The notes under the pieces were generated by a model, which was not told the origin of the DNA, did not search any database, and was given only the letters and a program-made list of their open reading frames with translations. 5,154 nucleotides of DNA from NCBI GenBank assembly GCA_016207585.1, contig JACQPI010000124.1, forward strand, positions 1-5,154. The letters are read 5' to 3'. The stretch's first letter is position 1. Each line of letters starts with the position of its first letter. The position numbers were made by a program, and so were the translations under genes. Below are positions 1 through 5,154 of the stretch, piece after piece. Source of the stretch: Elusimicrobiota bacterium. GTDB taxonomy: Bacteria > Elusimicrobiota > Elusimicrobia > UBA1565 > JACRDR01.

Positions 1-1
1 C

Positions 2-1993
2 CACGAGGTCGTCGATCTCCTGAGGTCTCCCTATTTTCGCGCCGAGCGCGCGCTGCCTCCGGGGCGGGCGCCTTCCTTTCGGGATCGTCTGCCCCGGGAG
101 GCGGCGGAGCTGGGCGTGGCGGCCGGCTGGCGGGTGTGGGATTCGAAGCTCGACGCCGCCTCGCCCCCTTTGTCGCGGCTCTTGCGCGAAATGCGCGAAG
201 ACGCGCGACAATTCGAGACGGCTTCCCGGGGCTGGGCCGATTGGGCCGCCGCGACGAAAGAATTTTTGGAGAAATGGCTGAAGTTGCCCCGGGACGCGAG
301 TCCCGCCGAGTCGGCGGCGTGGGAGCATCTGTCCGCGCAACTTCAGGCTCTTTCGGAGTTCGAAGCCTTGGGGCCAGCCTCCTGGGATTTTTTTCTGGAT
401 ACCTTGGCCGAAAAGCTGGAAAACGCGACGCTGGCTCCGCCTCCCTCGCGCGGGGTCCGGGTCATGAGCGCCATGGACGCGCGCGGAGAGTCCTTTCGCA
501 TCCTGTTTCTTCTGGGGCTTCAGGAGGGGCTCTTCCCCCGCCAGGTGCGGGAAGATCCGCTCCTAAGAGACGAAGTCCGGTCGCGGCTGCGCCACCCGGG
601 GGGCTACTGGATCGCACGCAAGGGGAGCGGCCATGAGGAGGAGCGGCTTTTGTTCACCTTGCTCGTGGGCTCGGCGCGTGAGCGGCTCTACGCCCTTTAT
701 TCCCGTTCCGATGAGGAGGGAAAAGCGCAGTCCCCGTCCGTCTATCTGCGCGAGCTCTGCCGCAGCGCCGGGCGGGAGATATCCGCCCGGCACCGCGGGC
801 AAGGAAGTACTACCTCTTCCCGCGGCGCGGGATTGGATCTCTCCAGCGCCTGCGAGTCGGTGCCGCGCCCTCCGGCCGTGAAATGGAGCCGATGCCCGTC
901 GCGGCTGATGACTTGCCGCGAGGCCGCGATCGAGCGGGGCCTGCGGGAGGAGGGGGTGGAAGCGCACGTTCTCCGCCTCAACGCATGGGAGCGCGGCGGC
1001 GTTCATGACGGAATTATCGGCCGGCCCGACGCCTTCTTGAAGCGATTGCAGGCCGAAGGATTGTCTCCGAGCGCCTTGGAGAGCTTCAGCACCTGCCCCT
1101 TCCAGTTCTTCTCGCAATATGTCTTGAATCTCGGATCGGCGGAGAAGGAGCCCGAGCGCGGAGCGCTCGCCCCCACCCTCCGCGGGGAGATCTACCATGC
1201 CGTGCTGGAGGGGTTCTATCGCCGCTTGCAGGAAACGGGCTTCTGGAACTCGAGTCCGCACCCATCTTGGGAAACAGCCTTGTCGCAAGCCATGGAATCC
1301 GTCTTCGAAGCGTATGCCGAAAAGGCGTCCAGCGTCTATCCGTTGGTGTGGGAAGCCCATCGTCTGGACATGCGCAGCCGCTTGGAGCGCTTCGTGCGGT
1401 GGGACATGGGACGCATCGAGTCGGAAGGTTTTATCCCGGCCTATTTCGAAACCGAGCTCCGGGCTCCGGCGCGACTCTCCGGAAAACCGGAGGAGCTTCC
1501 AGGGCTGATCCTGCGCGGCCGCGTCGATCGCATCGACCTGGACGCCGGCGGGCGGCGCTACCGTATCGTCGATTACAAGACGAGCTGGCGCCGTTACGGC
1601 TCTCAAAATTTGGCGCATCTGATCCGAGGGATGCGCGCGCAGCAGCTTCCTATATACGCGGAGTTGTCGAGGGCCTTGCTGCCGGAGTCGGCGTTGGATC
1701 GGCTCTGCTGCTATATCATCGAGCAATCCCAGCCGGCGGAGTCGGAGCCCGTTCGGGAATACGGCGGGAGCGATTGGGAGCAGGACCGTCCACGGGTGCT
1801 TCGCGGCATCGCCGACCTCGTGTCCGACATCGCGCGCGGCTGGTTCCCCATCGTCGCCGATCCGGGCGAATTCGGGCATTGCCGGTGGTGTTCGTTCGCC
1901 GGCGTATGCCGGAAAAGCCACGGGCCCAGCCGTCGAAGGGCCGAGGAAGAATATGCGGCCTCTTCGCTGTCGCGGCTGCACCGTCAGCCATGA
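2..1993 (+). CDS. addB: AddB-like helicase-nuclease subunit with Fe-S PD-(D/E)XK nuclease domain (5' partial)
   Basis: Likely the AddB subunit of a cytoplasmic AddAB complex that unwinds and degrades double-strand DNA ends before RecA-type recombination. The frame is open from base 2 (HEVVDLLRSPYF...), so the GTG at 116 is only an internal codon. 663 residues are visible, against a usual AddB length of about 1000 or more, so the N-terminal helicase half is missing. Numbering from base 2, residues 152-180 (VRVMSAMDARG... LGLQEGLFPR) resemble UvrD-family motif V, and 212-234 (EEERLLF...SARERLYALYS) resemble motif VI. The RecB-type nuclease follows: GEIYH with His399, GRVDRID with Asp509, VDYKTS with Asp524 and Lys526, and QLPIY at 548-552. 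Cys365 (STCPFQFF) plus Cys627, Cys630 and Cys636 (C-x2-C-x5-C) match the AddB [4Fe-4S] ligand pattern. No frameshift is seen. RecC is unlikely because the nuclease residues and cysteines are intact. A looser 'PD-(D/E)XK nuclease family' label is the cautious alternative. Confidence 0.87.
   Translation, partial: HEVVDLLRSPYFRAERALPPGRAPSFRDRLPREAAELGVAAGWRVWDSKLDAASPPLSRLLREMREDARQFETASRGWADWAAATKEFLEKWLKLPRDASPAESAAWEHLSAQLQALSEFEALGPASWDFFLDTLAEKLENATLAPPPSRGVRVMSAMDARGESFRILFLLGLQEGLFPRQVREDPLLRDEVRSRLRHPGGYWIARKGSGHEEERLLFTLLVGSARERLYALYSRSDEEGKAQSPSVYLRELCRSAGREISARHRGQGSTTSSRGAGLDLSSACESVPRPPAVKWSRCPSRLMTCREAAIERGLREEGVEAHVLRLNAWERGGVHDGIIGRPDAFLKRLQAEGLSPSALESFSTCPFQFFSQYVLNLGSAEKEPERGALAPTLRGEIYHAVLEGFYRRLQETGFWNSSPHPSWETALSQAMESVFEAYAEKASSVYPLVWEAHRLDMRSRLERFVRWDMGRIESEGFIPAYFETELRAPARLSGKPEELPGLILRGRVDRIDLDAGGRRYRIVDYKTSWRRYGSQNLAHLIRGMRAQQLPIYAELSRALLPESALDRLCCYIIEQSQPAESEPVREYGGSDWEQDRPRVLRGIADLVSDIARGWFPIVADPGEFGHCRWCSFAGVCRKSHGPSRRRAEEEYAASSLSRLHRQP
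1990..1993 (+). promoter_or_regulatory. ATGA stop-start overlap (translational coupling site)
   Basis: The ATG of the addA-like gene (1990-1992) overlaps the TGA stop of the addB-like gene (1991-1993). The preceding 30 or so bases (gctgtcgcggctgcaccgtc region) have no AGGAG-like purine run at ribosome-binding distance. Seen: the overlap and the lack of an obvious Shine-Dalgarno sequence. Inferred: ribosomes finishing addB re-initiate on addA, which keeps the two subunits in balance. No promoter-like sequence was recognised at the junction. Confidence 0.75.
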
Positions 1994-4900
1994 ACTTGGT
2001 TGCCGATGGGGACCTGGCGGATAGGCGCCGGGCCGGCCTTTGCCTCGATCGCAACGTGGTGGTGGAGGCCGGGGCGGGAACGGGGAAGACGACTTTGCTG
2101 ACGGACCGCGCTTTATTTTTGGTTTTGGGCGCCGGGGTTCCGATCACCAAGGTGGTGGCCCTGACATTCACGCAAAAAGCGGCGTGCGAGATCCGCGCGC
2201 GGCTCGGGGACCGTCTTTACGAGGTCGTCGAGGATGCGAATGCCCCGGATGCGACGGGCCGGCGGGTGAGCCTTCTGGAGGAGCTGAGGCTGGAATTCAA
2301 AGTTGATGCCCCCCTGGCGGTCGAGAGGGCCCGGCGGGCCTTGGAAGACCTGGACAAGGCGATGATCGGGACATTGCACAGCTTCGCGGCTTGGATTTTA
2401 CGCTCCTATCCCCTGGAGGCCGGCGTGGCTCCCGATTTCCAGGTAGACGAAGGAGAGCGTTTCGAGGATCTTTTCGCGGTCGAATGGGCGAAATGGCTGG
2501 ACGGCGAATTGTCGGAGCATTCTCTTCGGCGGGACCTCTGGCTTCAAGTCCTCCAGGTCGTCCCACTAGCGGAGCTGGAGGACCTGGCCGAGGAGCTGTG
2601 CGGGGCCCGCGTGGACCTCGACCTTCTCGAAGAGGCTCCCGCCGAAGCCTCGGCGTGGCTTCGGGAGACCGTGGAGCTCCTGGAGGCGGAGCCCCGAAAG
2701 CAGCCGCCGGCCCGCGGCAATATCCTGGCTCAGATCGAAGAAGTCCGCAGACGGCTCGGCGCCTTACTCGTCGAGCCCGCCGACCAATCTTTTCCCGGGC
2801 CGCTTCCGGCCGCCTCCTGGCCGAAAGGATGGAGCACCGAGAACCGGGACCGCTACCGCATGGCCCTGCGGGTGGCTCGACGCAGCTCGCGCGAAGGGGG
2901 TTGCCTGATCCGGGCCTGCGTGCACTTGCTGCGCCCGTTCGTTCTCGACTTTCGCAGGTCCTATGCGTATCGCGGCTTCATCTCTTTCGACGGGCTTCTG
3001 GTCCAGGCGCGCCGCCTGGTCCGAGACCATGCGCGGGTCCGCGAGGAACTCAAGAAGGGGATTCGCGCGTTTCTGGTCGATGAGTTCCAGGACACCGATC
3101 CCTTGCAAGGGGAGTTGGTGTTTTATCTTTCGGAAAAACCCGGGGCTGCGGCGCGCGATTGGGAGAAGACCCTCTTGGAGCCCGGAAAGCTGTTCATCGT
3201 GGGAGACCCCAAACAATCGATCTATCGGTTTCGAGGGGCCGATCTCGCCGCGTACGAGAGGTTCACCCGCCATTTGCTGCAGGCGTCCGGGCAGGCGCTG
3301 CGGTGCCGGTTGGAGCGGAATTTCCGCTCGCGTCCCGAAATCCTTTCCGCGGTCAACGCGGTATTCGGCCGCCTCATGGAATATAGAAGCGACTGCCAAC
3401 CCCCTTACTCGCCCATAGAGCCGGCCGCCGGATCGGCCGGCTCGCAGTCGCCGGCGGTCGAATGGATCCAGTTGGAGGGGTCCGCGGGTCCCGATTCGGA
3501 GGATCTTTCGGCGGAGGCTCTTAAGAGGGCCGAGGCGGAGTGGATCGCTTCCTGGATCGAGCGGCACTGCTCCCGCCCCCGTCGACCGATGTCGCCGGGG
3601 ACAGGGCGAGAGGAGAACGACTGCGCCCGCCTCAAGACTCATCGTTTCAAGGACATCGCGATCCTCATGCGCACCACGACCCCTTTGGAGGAGTATTTGG
3701 ACGTCTTCAAGAGGAGGGGCGTGCCGTATATCGTGGAGGCCGAGAAGTATTTCTATGCGACCCAGGAGGTCCAGGACTTCCTGAATCTGCTCGTGGCCTT
3801 GGACGATCCCGAGAACCGGCGAGCCCTGGCGGGGCTGCTACGCTCTCCCTTGGCGGGCGTCTCGGACGCGACGTTGTATCGCCTCTCGGTTTCGAACGCC
3901 TTGGATTACCGGGTCGCCCCGCCGGCGAAAGCCGGCGGAGGGGATTGCGCCGAATTGGACCGCGTCGCGCGGTTCTACCGCTCGCTGCGAGCGTTGAGGC
4001 CGCAGGTCGGGCGCGTGGCGCTGGCGGAGCTCATCGAGCGCATGATGGAGACCACGCGGATCCTGGAGATACTTCCGGCCGCCTACCACGGCCAGCAGAC
4101 GCTCTCCAATCTGTTGAAATTCAGGCGAATGGCCGCAGAGGCGGCCGATCGGCGCGGGATGTCCCTGCGCGAGTTCATCCGGCGCGTATCTCGGGCGATT
4201 TCCGATTTCAGGGAAGAGGGCGAGAGTCCGTTGGCGGATGAGCACTTGGACGCGGTCCGGATCCTGACGATCCACAAATCGAAGGGGCTCGAGTTCCCCG
4301 TCGTCATTGTGGCGAACCTATCGGGACGGGTGCAGGGTTCCGGACGGGACCGTTTCCTGAGCTTCGACTGGGGAAGTTCGGCGGCGGGCGTGCATTTGAA
4401 GAACGTCTCGGGAGTGACGGCTTCCTATTTGGAGCTTCGGGAGAAACAGAGGGAGGAGTACGAGCGCGTCCGGCTTTTTTACGTCGCGTGCACGCGGGCC
4501 AAGGAGCGGCTCATCCTTCTGGGGTCGGGGCGGGGCGGCGTCGGAACATTCTCGGATCTCCTGAACCAGGCGACGGCGGACGGCCCGGAGGCCATGGGCA
4601 TCGCGGTCCGCTCCCTGAAGGCGGAAGCGACGACGCGGGGGGCTCGCGGCGACGCGGGCCTGCCGGCGCGCGACGACCCAGTCGAGCTTTCCGAGCTGTC
4701 CCGGATTTGGGAAAATCGGGACGCGCTTCGCCGCCGGCTGGCCGGACAGGACAGGTTCCTCCGCCCTTCCGCCTTCAAGGACGCGGTTCCCTGGGAGCCG
4801 GAGGAACCCCGTGGAACCGAGCGGCCTCAGGTGCCGGGCGGGAGATACCAGACGCACGATAGCGCGACTGCTCTCGATGAGAACGGCGACGCGTGGATCG

Positions 4901-5154
4901 GGAGGATGTGCCATAAGGTGCTGGAGCGATGGGATTTCCAAAAACCGGGAGATCTGGACGGCGCGGTCGAAGCGGCGCGGGCCTCGTTCGCGTGGGAATT
5001 CCCCGGAGGGTTGGCAGGCCCTGTCTTGGCGGGCACAAGGCGCATTCTAAAGAGCTTTCTCGGCTCGCAGGCGGCCCGGGAGCTGGCGCACGCCCGGATC
5101 CTCGGCCGAGAGATGCCGTTCACGTACGGCCTCGATGGCCAGATCGTCCATGGC
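1990..5154 (+). CDS. addA: AddA/RecB-like UvrD-family helicase-nuclease subunit (3' partial)
   Basis: Likely the motor subunit of the same complex, an ATP-driven 3'-5' SF1A helicase with a C-terminal nuclease. Reading from ATG 1990 gives 1055 residues without a stop up to the window edge. Motifs seen: I, EAGAGTGKT at 26-34 (Lys33); Ia, ALTFTQKAA at 57-65; GTLHSF at 127-132; II, DEFQDTDP at 364-371; III, VGDPKQSIYRFRGAD at 404-418; IV, LERNFRS at 441-447; V, ILTIHKSKGLEF at 758-769; VI, ERVRLFYVACTRAKERL at 825-841. The nuclease domain begins with GRMCH (His975) in a G-x3-H-x-VLE context. The last residues (REMPFTYGLDGQIVHG) lead up to where the catalytic Asp is expected, so the Asp and DYK motifs are outside the window. 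ATG 1990 was chosen because it overlaps the upstream stop as ATGA and sits 32 codons before the Walker lysine. The start lacks a classical Q-motif glutamine. AddA is favoured over RecB because the partner is AddB-like. Confidence 0.9.
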   Translation, partial: MNLVADGDLADRRRAGLCLDRNVVVEAGAGTGKTTLLTDRALFLVLGAGVPITKVVALTFTQKAACEIRARLGDRLYEVVEDANAPDATGRRVSLLEELRLEFKVDAPLAVERARRALEDLDKAMIGTLHSFAAWILRSYPLEAGVAPDFQVDEGERFEDLFAVEWAKWLDGELSEHSLRRDLWLQVLQVVPLAELEDLAEELCGARVDLDLLEEAPAEASAWLRETVELLEAEPRKQPPARGNILAQIEEVRRRLGALLVEPADQSFPGPLPAASWPKGWSTENRDRYRMALRVARRSSREGGCLIRACVHLLRPFVLDFRRSYAYRGFISFDGLLVQARRLVRDHARVREELKKGIRAFLVDEFQDTDPLQGELVFYLSEKPGAAARDWEKTLLEPGKLFIVGDPKQSIYRFRGADLAAYERFTRHLLQASGQALRCRLERNFRSRPEILSAVNAVFGRLMEYRSDCQPPYSPIEPAAGSAGSQSPAVEWIQLEGSAGPDSEDLSAEALKRAEAEWIASWIERHCSRPRRPMSPGTGREENDCARLKTHRFKDIAILMRTTTPLEEYLDVFKRRGVPYIVEAEKYFYATQEVQDFLNLLVALDDPENRRALAGLLRSPLAGVSDATLYRLSVSNALDYRVAPPAKAGGGDCAELDRVARFYRSLRALRPQVGRVALAELIERMMETTRILEILPAAYHGQQTLSNLLKFRRMAAEAADRRGMSLREFIRRVSRAISDFREEGESPLADEHLDAVRILTIHKSKGLEFPVVIVANLSGRVQGSGRDRFLSFDWGSSAAGVHLKNVSGVTASYLELREKQREEYERVRLFYVACTRAKERLILLGSGRGGVGTFSDLLNQATADGPEAMGIAVRSLKAEATTRGARGDAGLPARDDPVELSELSRIWENRDALRRRLAGQDRFLRPSAFKDAVPWEPEEPRGTERPQVPGGRYQTHDSATALDENGDAWIGRMCHKVLERWDFQKPGDLDGAVEAARASFAWEFPGGLAGPVLAGTRRILKSFLGSQAARELAHARILGREMPFTYGLDGQIVHG
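3419..3442 (+). repeat. Perfect 8-bp inverted repeat with 8-base loop inside the addA-like gene
   Basis: AGCCGGCC (3419-3426) and GGCCGGCT (3435-3442) are exact reverse complements around the 8-base loop GCCGGATC. The repeat lies in a low-complexity Pro/Ala/Gly/Ser stretch (EPAAGSAGSQSPA, about residues 477-489) after helicase motif IV. No T-tract follows. A function is not evident, and chance in GC-rich sequence is a real possibility. Confidence 0.4.
3919..3938 (+). repeat. Perfect 8-bp inverted repeat with GAAA loop inside the addA-like gene
   Basis: CCGCCGGC (3919-3926), GAAA (3927-3930) and GCCGGCGG (3931-3938) form a perfect GC-only stem closed by a GNRA-type tetraloop. Two more C-G pairs are possible (3917-3918 with 3940-3941) if A3939 bulges. 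It encodes a linker-like PPAKAGGG stretch at about residues 644-651. There is no U-run after it, so it is not an intrinsic terminator. It may be chance in GC-rich coding DNA or a REP-like palindrome embedded in the gene. Only one copy is seen in this window. Confidence 0.55.

Noticed and set aside
116..118. GTG as the start codon of the addB-like gene
   Set aside because: The same frame is open back to base 2 and encodes a plausible AddB-like segment (DLLRSPYF). The visible protein lacks the N-terminal helicase half, so the true start is upstream of the window.
563..1981. A 472-codon open frame on the - strand opposite the addB-like gene
   Set aside because: The + strand frame here carries conserved nuclease and cysteine motifs. 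The antisense translation is rich in Arg/Pro/Ala/Gly without any recognisable motif, as is typical of the shadow frame of a GC-rich gene.
2391..3083. A 230-codon + strand frame inside the addA-like gene
   Set aside because: The product is almost wholly Arg/Gly/Pro/Ala. The overlapping frame from 1990 gives continuous UvrD-family sequence through the same bases.
2764..3642. A 292-codon open frame on the - strand opposite the addA-like gene
   Set aside because: It lies across helicase motifs II to IV of the + strand gene, which fix the real frame. The antisense product shows no family signature.
3919..3938. Intrinsic terminator at the GAAA hairpin
   Set aside because: No T-run follows, and the hairpin lies within a continuous reading frame with conserved helicase motifs on both sides.
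1..5154. A defence island, CRISPR array, transposon, phage or RNA gene
   Set aside because: Nearly every base is accounted for by two DNA-repair genes. No direct repeat array, terminal inverted repeats, transposase or integrase motifs, or tRNA-like cloverleaf was seen. UvrD-nuclease proteins occur in some defence systems, but the Fe-S AddB partner makes AddAB the simpler reading.

Overview
The window is GC-rich by eye and almost entirely protein-coding. It holds two large genes in tandem on the + strand, and both run off the ends of the window. Together they look like the two subunits of an AddAB-type (RecBCD-equivalent) helicase-nuclease, the enzyme that resects double-strand DNA ends and loads recombinase for homologous repair. 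GC-rich third codon positions make many long spurious ORFs on the opposite strand. The organism is bacterial. A RecB-like Walker A and an addB-addA order with a 4-base overlap would fit many GC-rich Gram-negative or poorly cultured lineages, but nothing here fixes the phylum.

Region 1 (bases 2-1993) is the C-terminal 663 residues of an AddB-like protein. The reading frame is already open at the left edge, so the true start lies upstream. The visible part has the decayed second helicase half (motif V-like and VI-like segments), followed by a RecB-family PD-(D/E)XK nuclease domain. The four cysteines expected to hold the AddB [4Fe-4S] cluster are all present.

Region 2 (1990-5154, open at the right edge) is the first 1055 residues of an AddA/RecB-like UvrD-family (SF1A) helicase. 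Motifs I, Ia, II, III, IV, V and VI can all be read, and the beginning of a C-terminal RecB-type nuclease domain is visible. The catalytic Asp and Asp-Tyr-Lys of that second nuclease would lie past the window end.

The genes overlap by ATGA, and no convincing Shine-Dalgarno sequence precedes the second, which suggests translational coupling and 1:1 production of the subunits. No intergenic space, RNA gene, mobile element, CRISPR array, promoter or terminator was seen. Small-scale structure is limited to two perfect 8-bp inverted repeats inside the addA-like gene. One has a GAAA tetraloop, and both fall in linker-like protein stretches. I see a conventional DNA-repair locus with a few details worth checking, not a new system.
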